Positions 1 to 8,133 of a stretch of 32,588 nucleotides of DNA are shown here, in pieces. Where the stretch lies: NCBI GenBank assembly GCA_007121775.1, contig SKJY01000222.1:1-32588 (forward strand), given 5' to 3'. A program made the translations under genes and the position numbers. The DNA comes from Gemmatimonadota bacterium. Lineage in GTDB: Bacteria; Gemmatimonadota; Gemmatimonadetes; Longimicrobiales; Gaopeijiaceae. The notes under the pieces are model-generated. The model was not told where the DNA came from and made no database searches. It saw only the letters and a program-made list of their open reading frames with translations. Numbering within the stretch: position 1 is the stretch's first letter; each line of letters begins with the position of its first letter.

Positions 1-1301
1 CCGGGAAGGAGGGGGCGGAGCGCGTGGGACGAGGGCTCCCGGCCCCGCTGGGCACCTCCCAGTGACGGACCCACGTCGTGGGCCCAGTATCCCACCGGAT
101 GACCTGTATTCCAGAACACGTCCAGGGAGCCGGCGGCGTCCATGACCTCCCGCTGGGCCCGATCTACCTCCAGCCCGGTCACCCCCGGAGCCATGGCCTG
201 GAAGGCAGCCCGGTTCCCGGCTACGGCCGCTTCCCAGCGTCGCTGGATCTCGGCCGGTGGTTCCGACTCTCCCGGTGCAAGCACGTAGGCGAAGCGCTGG
301 ATGTCGCTCACCCACATGTCCCAGACCCGGATCCCGAAGTCCGTCTGGATCACGTCGCCGGGCCGAATCACCCGGTTCGTGGCGTGGGAGTGACCCCGGT
401 CCGGACCTGAGTTCACATTGGGGTTCTGGTCCGGTGACCAGGCGTCGCCCACGCCGAACTGGACCATCCGGGCCTTCAGGTAAGCCGCCACATCGGAATC
501 CCGGGTCTCCCCGGGGATGACCCGGCTGTAGGCCTCGATCTCCAGGGCCGCGGTGATCTCCGCGGCTCGGGTCATGATCTCCACCTCCCGGTCCGTCTTC
601 ACCGACAGCCACTGCACCACCAACTCCTCGGATGAGGTGAGCCGCCGGGAGAACTCGGGCCCCAGCGTCTCCGTGAGCCGCTGCCACTGGGTGTGGGAGA
701 GGCCGTCGGCGACCGAAAGGGAGGGGCTGGTGTTCACGGCTATGGTCTGAGGGTCGCGCCTCCGGAGCTCTCGAGCTGCCGCTTCCCAAGCATTCTCCCC
801 GGAGAGCACCGCCACCGAATCATGGAGCGCCATATCCCGGAGCGCTGTGGCCTCCCCGCCGGGCGAGAAGGCAATGGACGACACGCCCTGGGACTCCCGG
901 AAGAAGAGGAAGGCCGCCAGCCCACCGGCGTTCTCGCCCCCTACATGGTGCGACAGGGGATCGTTGTTGTTCTCCCTGAGGAAGAGGGCCCAGGCGTCCA
1001 CCCCGGCCCGGTCCATGGCCGGTCCCAGGAGGTCGCGGATGCGCTCTTCCCTGATCCGGGGCCAGGGGTTCTCACCCGGGGGGAATGGGAGGCCCGGCCC
1101 CGTCCACGCCAGGGGTGCGTCGAAGGCCGGAGGGCCGAGCCGCAGTCCCTCAGCCGCCGCCTCCGGATTGAAGCGGTCGGCGACCGCCGCGACGCCTTCG
1201 CCTGTGGCTGGGGTGCAGGCGGCAGCTCCAAGGACGGCGAGTCCGGCGACGCCTGTCCAAGCCCTCAACCGCGTCCGTTTGGTCCGAACCGGAGCGTTCA
1301 C
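1..1301 (-). CDS. M24-family (Xaa-Pro aminopeptidase-like) lipoprotein peptidase, C-terminus off the window
   Basis: The minus-strand frame stays open from a GTG at 1301 to the left edge, giving at least 433 residues of an incomplete gene. The N-terminus is a basic stretch, a hydrophobic segment and a lipobox (LGAAAC), so an exported lipoprotein is expected. The second half carries the pita-bread fold signatures of M24 metallopeptidases: QTDFGIRV with the first metal Asp (about 321), VSDIQRFAYV with the second (about 333), and GHPVGYWAHDVGP with the metal/catalytic His residues. The two final metal-binding Glu residues lie beyond the window. M24 enzymes of this type remove an N-terminal residue preceding proline, or cleave related imide bonds. 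Nothing resembling a Shine-Dalgarno site precedes the GTG, and the frame stays open upstream without an obvious ATG, so the start is uncertain. It is divergent from the FKBP gene. Confidence 0.88.
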   Translation of the reverse strand, partial: MNAPVRTKRTRLRAWTGVAGLAVLGAAACTPATGEGVAAVADRFNPEAAAEGLRLGPPAFDAPLAWTGPGLPFPPGENPWPRIREERIRDLLGPAMDRAGVDAWALFLRENNNDPLSHHVGGENAGGLAAFLFFRESQGVSSIAFSPGGEATALRDMALHDSVAVLSGENAWEAAARELRRRDPQTIAVNTSPSLSVADGLSHTQWQRLTETLGPEFSRRLTSSEELVVQWLSVKTDREVEIMTRAAEITAALEIEAYSRVIPGETRDSDVAAYLKARMVQFGVGDAWSPDQNPNVNSGPDRGHSHATNRVIRPGDVIQTDFGIRVWDMWVSDIQRFAYVLAPGESEPPAEIQRRWEAAVAGNRAAFQAMAPGVTGLEVDRAQREVMDAAGSLDVFWNTGHPVGYWAHDVGPSLGGAQRGREPSSHALRPLLP

Positions 1302-1628
1302 GCCCGGTGGGCGAAGGTCTCCGCCGGTGGAAACCAGGGAGTGGGGTACCAAATTGGTCGAATGCTGGGGGGTGGACGGCACAGGACCTCCGCAAAGGAG
1401 ATGATTCGGACGTAAAGGGTTTCGCCATGGGAACGAGTCAACTGGAGCCCCCGGTGCCCGGGCACGGGGAGAACCCAACCCTCCATTACTATGGCGAGGA
1501 TGTGAATATTTCCAGGGTCGTGGCGCCACCGCCTGATCCTGGTCCCTCCTTGCCGGGAGTCGACCTGTGCCCGAGACTCCCATCCATGTGGGTTACCGAA
1601 ACTTGTCCCGCTCAACTGGAATCTCCTC
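1302..1628. promoter_or_regulatory. Divergent intergenic region between M24 peptidase and FKBP gene
   Basis: About 330 bases separate the two outward-facing genes, so both promoters should lie here. I could not place convincing -35/-10 boxes on either strand. The only pattern I noticed is a short repeated CAACTGGA, near 1439-1446 and 1613-1620. Open frames crossing this stretch on both strands have no domain content or start signal and look like chance GC-rich frames. Confidence 0.4.
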
Positions 1629-2147
1629 ATGCGAAGCTGCTCGATCTCTCGCCGTGCCTCCTGCCTGGCCGTCCTTCTCCTCGTTCCCATCCTCTCCTTG
1701 GCAGGATGCGGAGAGGGCGCCTCCCCACCTGAGGGGATCACCTTCGGCCCCGACGTGATGCCAACGGACCTGACCTACGCCTCCGAACTGCAGGTTGACT
1801 TCGATGAGATGGAGCAGACCTCGGGCGGAGTCTGGGTACGGGATCTGGTGGTGGGCGACGGGGAAGAGGCGGTGCCTGGGAGGCAGGTTCGGGTCCACTA
1901 CACCGGGTTCTTCCCCGATGGCAGCTCTTTCGACAGCAGCCGTGGCGGCGATTCCGGTTTCACCTTCCCCCTGGGAGGGGGCCGGGTCATCCCCGGGTGG
2001 GACGACGGTGTCGCAGGAATGCGGGAGGGAGGAGAGCGGGTCCTGGTCATCCCCTGGGACATGGCGTACGGGCCGCCGGGGGCAGGCGGAGTGATTCCTC
2101 CGTACGCGATTCTGGTGTTCGAGGTGGAACTCCTGGAGGTACAGTAA
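1629..2147 (+). CDS. FKBP-type peptidyl-prolyl cis-trans isomerase, lipoprotein
   Basis: The 172-residue product starts with a signal peptide ending in a lipobox (LAGC, Cys about 27), followed by a linker and one FKBP domain covering about residues 65-172. FKBP signature elements appear in order: VHYTGFF, FDSS, VIPGWD, an RVLVIP strand, AYG, and IPPYAILVFEVELL at the end. These are the residues that line the FKBP proline-binding pocket. Such enzymes speed proline isomerisation during folding of exported proteins. The next gene, a secreted carboxypeptidase, starts one nucleotide after the stop, so the two are very probably co-transcribed and the isomerase may assist envelope protein folding. 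No strong Shine-Dalgarno sequence is visible. Confidence 0.93.
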   Translation: MRSCSISRRASCLAVLLLVPILSLAGCGEGASPPEGITFGPDVMPTDLTYASELQVDFDEMEQTSGGVWVRDLVVGDGEEAVPGRQVRVHYTGFFPDGSSFDSSRGGDSGFTFPLGGGRVIPGWDDGVAGMREGGERVLVIPWDMAYGPPGAGGVIPPYAILVFEVELLEVQ

Positions 2148-2148
2148 C

Positions 2149-3969
2149 ATGTCGGCCCTGACCCGCCCCCTCGGTCTGGCAGCTGCCTGTGGTCTCGCGC
2201 TGGCCGCGGGGCTCTCCGCGCCGGGGATTGGTGGAGCCACGCCGATGCCGGTGACCACCCCGGCGGGGGCGGCCCCATCTCCCGCCGACACCGCGCTGGT
2301 GGGCTCGGGCGGAGAGGTGGACTGGTCCGTCTACCACGACACCCGGCAGACCCATCAGATCATGAGGGAACTCCAGGCGCTCCGTCCTGACCTGGTCGAA
2401 CTGGAGGTGATCGGCAAGAGCATCTACGGTCAGGATCTCCTGGTGGCCAGGGTGACCAATCAGGCCACCGGACCCCATGACGAGAAGCCGGCGGTCTACG
2501 TGGACGGGGCCATCCACTCCCGGGAGTTCACCAGCACCCAGGTGGCCCTCTACTGGATGGCCTACCTGGTGAACAACCACGGTTCCGATCCGCAGGTCAC
2601 CGGACTCCTGGATACACGGAGCTTCTACATCCACCCGAAATTCAATCCGGATGGAGCAGATCTCTCCTTCTACGAGGACGCCTGGCTCCGGAGCACCCCC
2701 CGCCCGGTGGATCTGAACGGCGATGGGATTCCGGACTCGGATCCGCCGGAAGATCTGACCGGGAACGGAAAGATCCTCCAGATGCGATTCCAGGATCCGA
2801 ACGGACGCTTCGTCATCGATGCCGAGGATCGGCGCATCCTCCGCCCCCGGTCCGAGGAGGATGCGGGGCCATTCTACTCGGTTCTCACCGAGGGGGTGGA
2901 TCGGAACGGAGACGGGATCATCAACAGCGACGGCTTGGGGGGGATCGACATGAACCGGAACTGGCCCCGGAATTGGGAGCGGTGGCACCTCCAGGGCGGC
3001 TCCGGCGATTTCCCCCTCTCCGAGCCCGAGACCCGGGCCGTTGCCGATTTCTTCCACCAGCATCGAAACATTGGACTTGCCCTCTTCGGTCACACCTCCG
3101 GTGCCTTCGTCTATCGTCTTCCTTCGGCCATGGACCCCCGGGAGTTCGATCCCAACGATGAGGCTCTGGTGATCCATCTGGGCGACTGGTACACCGAGAA
3201 CACGGGCCGGCCCGTTCGGCCCAGCGCCGTGCACCCGGAGAATCGCCGGTACGGCACCCTCATGCAGTGGGCCTACTCGGATCTGGGGATCATCGGGTAC
3301 GTCCCTGAGTTCTCTCCGCCGCCGGATCAGTGGGTGCCGGACTACGACGGCAAGGGGTATGTGGATCAGTCGGACTGGCACCGCTACAACGACGAGGAGT
3401 TCGGCGGGCGGTACTTCGAGGACTGGGTTCCCTTCGACCATCCCCAGTTGGGTCCGGTGGAGATCGGTGGGTGGCACCGGGTCTATTGGGGCCAGAACCC
3501 GCCCCACGCCCTTCTGGAGCGGGAGCTCGAGCTCCAGGTCCCCTGGTACCTCTACCTCTCTGAACAGACACCGCTCCTGCAGCTTGGCACCCCGGTGGTC
3601 TCGCCGGCAGGAGAGGGTCGGGTGGCGGTGGAGGTCCGGGTGCGCAACGAGGGCTTCCTCCCCACGAACCTCACGGAGCGGGGGCTGGTTGGGCAGGAGG
3701 CGACCCGGGGCGATATGCCGATTCCGGTGGTACGGCTTCCGGTGGCGGCGCTGGAGGTCACAGGTGGGCGTGTGGTGGACGGCGCACCGCGGCAGCCGCT
3801 ACAACATCTGGCCGGATCGAGCCCCCACTCCGCAGGAGTGACGGAACGGGAGGTCACAGTACGCTTCGTGGTGGAACTGGAGAGCGCAGAGGGTCAGGCG
3901 CGCCTCACCGTCCATGGGGGGCCGGCAGGGACGGTGAGGACCGATGCGGTGCTGCTCCGGGTCCCCTGA
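2149..3969 (+). CDS. Secreted M14 zinc carboxypeptidase
   Basis: The 606-residue product has a cleavable-looking signal peptide (about 1-30) and an M14 domain from about residue 58. The zinc-binding HxxE is HSRE (His123, Glu126) and the third zinc ligand is in GHTSG (His315). The substrate-carboxylate Asn-Arg pair is in DMNRNW (269-270), and the catalytic Glu is in YVPEFSP (Glu387). The active site therefore looks intact. An insertion between the zinc motifs contains two Asp/Asn-rich loops, DLNGDGIPDSD near 188 and DRNGDGIINSD near 251, that resemble EF-hand calcium loops. The last 130 residues look like a beta-sandwich accessory domain. M14 enzymes remove C-terminal amino acids from peptides. 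The start ATG follows the FKBP stop by one base. Confidence 0.93.
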   Translation: MSALTRPLGLAAACGLALAAGLSAPGIGGATPMPVTTPAGAAPSPADTALVGSGGEVDWSVYHDTRQTHQIMRELQALRPDLVELEVIGKSIYGQDLLVARVTNQATGPHDEKPAVYVDGAIHSREFTSTQVALYWMAYLVNNHGSDPQVTGLLDTRSFYIHPKFNPDGADLSFYEDAWLRSTPRPVDLNGDGIPDSDPPEDLTGNGKILQMRFQDPNGRFVIDAEDRRILRPRSEEDAGPFYSVLTEGVDRNGDGIINSDGLGGIDMNRNWPRNWERWHLQGGSGDFPLSEPETRAVADFFHQHRNIGLALFGHTSGAFVYRLPSAMDPREFDPNDEALVIHLGDWYTENTGRPVRPSAVHPENRRYGTLMQWAYSDLGIIGYVPEFSPPPDQWVPDYDGKGYVDQSDWHRYNDEEFGGRYFEDWVPFDHPQLGPVEIGGWHRVYWGQNPPHALLERELELQVPWYLYLSEQTPLLQLGTPVVSPAGEGRVAVEVRVRNEGFLPTNLTERGLVGQEATRGDMPIPVVRLPVAALEVTGGRVVDGAPRQPLQHLAGSSPHSAGVTEREVTVRFVVELESAEGQARLTVHGGPAGTVRTDAVLLRVP

Positions 3970-4021
3970 GATTCCGGCGCTCAGTCTCCCAGGGATCATG
4001 GACCAGATGAGGATCAGCCCT

Positions 4022-5344
4022 TCATCCACCCACCTCCCGGGCGATGGCTCGGAAGAGCGTCACCGACTCATGGTCATGGTGGTCGAAGCGTGGGTCGGTG
4101 CCGGTCTTCACCACCACCACACCATGACGGGGGTTCACGTAGACGTACTGGCCGTAGACACCGATGGCGGTGAACTCGCCATCCTGCCGGTCCTCGGGGA
4201 TCCACCACTTGTAGCCGTACCCGAAGGTCCAGTGGGAGTCGGGGTTCGGCCCCGGTTGCAGATGGGGGGCTTCCGGTTCCACCGACCGGGCCACCCATCC
4301 CTCCGGGAGGATGCGCTCTCCCGCCACCACCCCGTCCTCCAAGTAGAGGAGGCCGAAGCGGGCCCAATCCCGGGGTACGGCGTTCAGGCAGCAGAATCCG
4401 ATCTCGGTTCCGCTCCGGTCCGTATTCCAGAAGGCGTCACCCTCCATCCCTGCTGGGCCCCAGATCCGGCTCTCCAGGTATTCTGCCGGGGGCACGCCGG
4501 TGGCTCGGGCCAGGACCAGGGCCAGGACACCGGTATCCGAGGAGATGTACTCGTTGTAACTCCCCGGATCCCAAAGCCGGGCGAGCCGCCGGTAATAGTC
4601 CAGCATGGGCTCTCCGAAGGCCATGGCTCTGACGAAGATCCAGTTGATGTCCGAGAAGGTACTCTCGTAGCCCTCGTCGAAATCCACCCCCGACGACATG
4701 GTCAGGAGATGGCGAAGGGCCACCCCTTCATAGCCGGATCCCGCCAGTTCAAGGACATATCGGTCCACCGGGTCGTCCAGGCTTTCGATCAGGCCCTCTT
4801 CCAGCGCGATCCCCACCAGCGCCGACACCACCGATTTGGCCACGGACCAGGAGGTGGCGGTGGAGACTTCACTCCATCCCGGCCAGTACCGTTCGTAGAC
4901 CAGGGTGTCGGCCCGGAGGACCACCAGGGTCGTGGTCTCCGTCCGTTCCAGGAAGGCCTCGGTGGAGCGTTCCTCCCCCTGGAAGAGGTAGGTGTCGGGG
5001 AGGGTCCGGAGGTCCCTCTCCAGTGGCCTGGCCGTCCCTCCGCCCCGAACCGGAACGCTGGGAAGCACCCGGTCCATGGCCTGGAAATGCTGCTCCCGGT
5101 ACCCGTCAGCAAAGAGGGTGAACATGGGCCCCCACGAGGTGGTCAGGAGGTATTGGTACCCCCCGTACATGCCGAGTCCCATCACCGCAAAGATGACGAC
5201 GGTCCACCGGATGACGCGCCGGATCTGCCGTCGTCGTCGGGCGCCTGGGGCCCTGGGTGGGTTGGAGGAAGCCGAGGTCATGACCGAAGCTATGGCGTGA
5301 GTGGAGGCAGGGGCAAACGCCCGGCCTCTCCCGTTCGTAACCAT
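4022..5344 (-). CDS. Membrane-anchored serine hydrolase, beta-lactamase class C / 6-aminohexanoate-dimer hydrolase-like
   Basis: The 440-residue frame has a cytoplasmic basic segment, one N-terminal transmembrane helix (about 46-66) and a large extracytoplasmic beta-lactamase-fold domain. The nucleophile motif SxxK is SVAK within SWSVAKSVVSALVG. The second motif reads YIS in NEYISSDTG, the YxS form common in NylB/EstB-type esterases rather than the YxN of true class C beta-lactamases. Further family landmarks are LLTMSSG, a CCLNAVPRDWARFGLLYL block and GVYGQ near the C-terminus. It probably hydrolyses an ester or amide of unknown identity, and antibiotic resistance is not implied. A second possible start is the ATG at 5281 (MTSASS), 21 residues in. 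Neither start has a clear Shine-Dalgarno site, and the shorter product would be more typical. It is divergent from ppdK and convergent with the M14 gene. Confidence 0.88.
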   Translation of the reverse strand: MVTNGRGRAFAPASTHAIASVMTSASSNPPRAPGARRRRQIRRVIRWTVVIFAVMGLGMYGGYQYLLTTSWGPMFTLFADGYREQHFQAMDRVLPSVPVRGGGTARPLERDLRTLPDTYLFQGEERSTEAFLERTETTTLVVLRADTLVYERYWPGWSEVSTATSWSVAKSVVSALVGIALEEGLIESLDDPVDRYVLELAGSGYEGVALRHLLTMSSGVDFDEGYESTFSDINWIFVRAMAFGEPMLDYYRRLARLWDPGSYNEYISSDTGVLALVLARATGVPPAEYLESRIWGPAGMEGDAFWNTDRSGTEIGFCCLNAVPRDWARFGLLYLEDGVVAGERILPEGWVARSVEPEAPHLQPGPNPDSHWTFGYGYKWWIPEDRQDGEFTAIGVYGQYVYVNPRHGVVVVKTGTDPRFDHHDHESVTLFRAIAREVGG

Positions 5345-5472
5345 GTACCATATCCGTAACGCGGTACCAGAGTTATTTGCAGATGCCGGCGGGAGTTTCT
5401 AGCTTCCCGCCACTCTCGATCGAAGGGTCTCCCCGCCTGCGGGAGATACCACCGCCCTCTGGGCTTTCTTCT
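5345..5472. promoter_or_regulatory. Divergent control region between serine hydrolase and ppdK
   Basis: This short stretch must hold promoters for both outward-facing genes. A short inverted repeat, GTACC / GGTAC, spans about 5345-5366. On the plus strand TTGCAG and TAGCTT near 5385-5413 sit 17 bases apart, but each matches the sigma-70 consensus at only about half its positions. This assignment is tentative. Confidence 0.25.
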
Positions 5473-8127
5473 ATGCCGAAGGAGTCTTCCCCTGTGACCG
5501 ACCGCGCACGCTGGGTCGTACCGTTCCGTGATGGAGATCGCAGCCAGAGATCCCTCCTTGGAGGAAAGGGAGCGAATCTCTGTGAAATGACCAATCTGGG
5601 ACTCCCGGTTCCACCGGGGTTCATCGTGACAACCGAGGCGTGTCGGAGCTACCGGGCCCGGGGTGGGGAGGTCCCTGCCGACCTGGCCCGTCAGATCGAT
5701 GATGCCCTGGCCGACCTGGAGGCCGCCACCGGCCGGCGCTTGGGTGACCCCGAGTCACCCCTCCTCCTGGCGGTGCGATCCGGAGCTGTCTTCTCCATGC
5801 CGGGGATGATGGATACAGTGCTGGACCTGGGGTCCACCCCTGTCACCCACCCGGGGCTCGTGGAGTTGGGTGGCGAACTCTTCGCCTGGGATGCCCGGCG
5901 CCGCTTCCTGGAGATGTTCGGCAAGGTGGTCCTGGGGGTTCCGGAAGAGGCCTTTTCCCGGGTCCTGGACGACGCTGTGGAGGCGGCCGGGGTCAAGGAC
6001 GAACGCTTCCTCACACCGGAGCAGATGGAGACGGTGGTGGAGGGCTACCGGGCGGCGATCCGGGATTCCGGCGCAACCCTTCCGGAAGATCCCCGGGAGC
6101 AGCTCCGCATGGCGGTGGAGGCTGTCTTCCGCTCGTGGGACGGAGACCGGGCTGTGGCCTACCGGGAAATGGAGGGGATCGATCACGACCTGGGGACGGC
6201 GGTGAACGTCCAGATGATGGTCTTCGGAAACCTGAACGAGCGATCCGCGTCGGGGGTGGCCTTCACCCGGGATCCTGCCACCGGAGAGAACGTGCCCTAC
6301 GGCGACTTCCTCACGGCGGCCCAGGGCGAGGACGTGGTGGCGGGGACCCGGCTCCCGGAGCCCCTGGCCACCCTGGCCCACGACTTCCCACAGGCCCACG
6401 GGGAGTTGGTGGACTACCTGAGCCGCCTGGAGTCCCACTACCGGGACATGTGCGACATCGAGTTCACCATTGAGGACGACCACCTCTGGATGCTCCAGAC
6501 CCGCGTGGGGAAGCGGGCGGCGCTGGCGGCGCTGAACATCGCCATGGACATGGTGGATGAGGGCCTCATCAGCCGGGAGGAAGCGGTCCGGCGGGTCACA
6601 CCGGTCCATGTGGAGCGCCTCCTCCACCCCCGCTTCGCCGACCGGAAAGTCCCGGTCCTCACCACGGGACTCGCTGCATCCCCCGGAGCCGCCACCGGGA
6701 AGATCGTCTTCTCGTCGGAGGAGGCCCGGGATCGTGGCCGGGCCGGGGAGAAGGTCATCCTGGTGCGAGGGGAGACCTCTCCGGAGGACCTGGAGGGGAT
6801 GGTGGCATCTGTGGGGCTCCTCACGGCCCGGGGGGGCTTGGTGAGCCATGCGGCGGTGGTGGCCCGGGGCCTGGGCAAGCCTGCGGTCTGCGGCGCCAGC
6901 GCCCTGGACATCCGCCTGGAAGACCAGACGGTCCGGGTCGGTGAGACCGTCCTGGAGCACGATGACGTCATCTCCATCGACGGTACCACCGGAAAGGTGG
7001 CGGTGGGCGAGGTCGAGCTCGTCATCCCCAAGGATGATCCCCGCCTCGACACCCTCCTGGGCTGGGCCGACGAGTTCCGGACCATCCACATCTTCGCCAA
7101 CGCCGACACCCCCGACGACGCGCGGCGGGCCCTGGCCGCCGGAGCCGAGGGGATCGGGCTCTGCCGGACCGAGCACCAGTTCCTGGGTGAGCGCCTCCCC
7201 CTGATTCGCCAGATCATCCTCTCCCGGTCCCTGGACGAGGAACGGGAAGCGCTGGTTCCCCTGGAGGCGGCGCAGCGCCAGGATTTCGAGGAGCTATTCC
7301 AGGTCATGGACGGGAAGCGGGTGGTCATCCGACTCCTGGATCCGCCGCTCCACGAGTTCCTCCCGAGCCTGGAGGAGCTGAAGGTGAAGCACGCCCTGGG
7401 AACGCTGGACGCCGAGGGCAAGCGGCTCCTGGAGGCGGCGGTCCGGCTCCACGAGCACGACCCCATGCTGGGAGTCCGGGGGATCCGCCTGGGAGTCCTC
7501 CGGCCCGCCGTGTACGCCGGTCAGGTCCGGGCCATCATCGGGGCGGCGGTGGCGCGGAAGGAGGCGGGAGGTGATCCTCGCCCCGAGATCATGCTCCCCC
7601 TCATCAGCACCGCTCACGAACTGGCGTGGGGGCTGGATATCGTCCACCGCACGGCCCGGGAGGTCATGGACGCCGCCGGGGTTGAGGTGGAATACACCAC
7701 CGCCACCATGATCGAGACGCCCCGGGCCGCCCTCCGAGCCGAGCAACTGGCGCCCCAGGTGGACGCCTTCTCCTTCGGCACCAACGACCTCACCCAGCTC
7801 GTCTTCGGGCTCTCCCGGGACGACGTGGAGGTCACCTACCTTCCGAGCGCCATGGAGCTCGACCTCATGCCGCTCCAGCCCTTCGCGACGATTGACCGCA
7901 ACGGGGTCGGTGTGCTGGTGGAGATGGCCACCCGGTCCGGGCGCGGGATCAATCCGGATCTGGTCACCGGGATCTGCGGAGAACATGGGGGAGACCCGGA
8001 GACCATCCGGTTCTGCCATGAATTGGGGATGACCCACGTGTCGGCGTCGGCGTCTCGGATCAAGGTGGCCAGACTCGCGGCGGCCCATGCGGCCCTGGCG
8101 CAGTCAGGACCCGAAGCTTCGGCCTAA
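5473..8127 (+). CDS. ppdK: Pyruvate phosphate dikinase
   Basis: The enzyme interconverts pyruvate + ATP + Pi and PEP + AMP + PPi, and can serve gluconeogenesis or glycolysis in the cytoplasm. All three domains are present. The N-terminal ATP-grasp domain has LGGKGANL, AVRSGAVFSMPGMMDT and SGVAFTRDPATGE. The central swivelling domain has the phospho-carrier His459 in GGLVSHAAVVARG. The C-terminal TIM barrel has GLCRTEHQF, MIETPRAA, FSFGTNDLTQ and GICGEHGG with catalytic Cys835. From the ATG at 5473 the protein is 884 residues, matching the usual length. The frame is open back to an ATG at 5377, but those 32 extra residues are outside the family domain, so 5473 (or GTG 5494) is preferred. The Thr two residues before the catalytic His, the classical regulatory phosphosite, is Val457 here. 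The following gene starts six bases after the stop. Confidence 0.96.
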   Translation: MPKESSPVTDRARWVVPFRDGDRSQRSLLGGKGANLCEMTNLGLPVPPGFIVTTEACRSYRARGGEVPADLARQIDDALADLEAATGRRLGDPESPLLLAVRSGAVFSMPGMMDTVLDLGSTPVTHPGLVELGGELFAWDARRRFLEMFGKVVLGVPEEAFSRVLDDAVEAAGVKDERFLTPEQMETVVEGYRAAIRDSGATLPEDPREQLRMAVEAVFRSWDGDRAVAYREMEGIDHDLGTAVNVQMMVFGNLNERSASGVAFTRDPATGENVPYGDFLTAAQGEDVVAGTRLPEPLATLAHDFPQAHGELVDYLSRLESHYRDMCDIEFTIEDDHLWMLQTRVGKRAALAALNIAMDMVDEGLISREEAVRRVTPVHVERLLHPRFADRKVPVLTTGLAASPGAATGKIVFSSEEARDRGRAGEKVILVRGETSPEDLEGMVASVGLLTARGGLVSHAAVVARGLGKPAVCGASALDIRLEDQTVRVGETVLEHDDVISIDGTTGKVAVGEVELVIPKDDPRLDTLLGWADEFRTIHIFANADTPDDARRALAAGAEGIGLCRTEHQFLGERLPLIRQIILSRSLDEEREALVPLEAAQRQDFEELFQVMDGKRVVIRLLDPPLHEFLPSLEELKVKHALGTLDAEGKRLLEAAVRLHEHDPMLGVRGIRLGVLRPAVYAGQVRAIIGAAVARKEAGGDPRPEIMLPLISTAHELAWGLDIVHRTAREVMDAAGVEVEYTTATMIETPRAALRAEQLAPQVDAFSFGTNDLTQLVFGLSRDDVEVTYLPSAMELDLMPLQPFATIDRNGVGVLVEMATRSGRGINPDLVTGICGEHGGDPETIRFCHELGMTHVSASASRIKVARLAAAHAALAQSGPEASA

Positions 8128-8133
8128 GGATCT

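Noticed and set aside
1307..1732. Plus-strand frame covering the intergenic region and the FKBP start
   Set aside because: It overlaps the FKBP gene in another frame, has no ribosome site and shows no family pattern.
2047..3507. A 486-residue open frame on the minus strand opposite the FKBP and M14 genes
   Set aside because: It is repetitive in Gly/Val/Pro/Arg with no domain, and lies opposite a clear protease. It is a chance frame in GC-rich DNA.
4022..5344. True beta-lactamase giving antibiotic resistance
   Set aside because: The second motif is YIS, not YxN, and the C-terminal blocks match NylB/EstB-type esterases; substrate is unknown.
3944..5359. A 471-residue plus-strand frame opposite the serine hydrolase
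   Set aside because: Composition is Gly/His/Pro-rich with no fold signature, while the minus strand has SxxK and other family motifs.
5377..5472. N-terminal extension of ppdK to the ATG at 5377
   Set aside because: The 32 extra residues are not part of the PPDK family and lie in the divergent promoter region; the ATG at 5473 gives the normal length.
5755..7176. A 473-residue open frame antisense to ppdK
   Set aside because: No recognisable family or start signal, and the opposite strand is an unmistakable PPDK.
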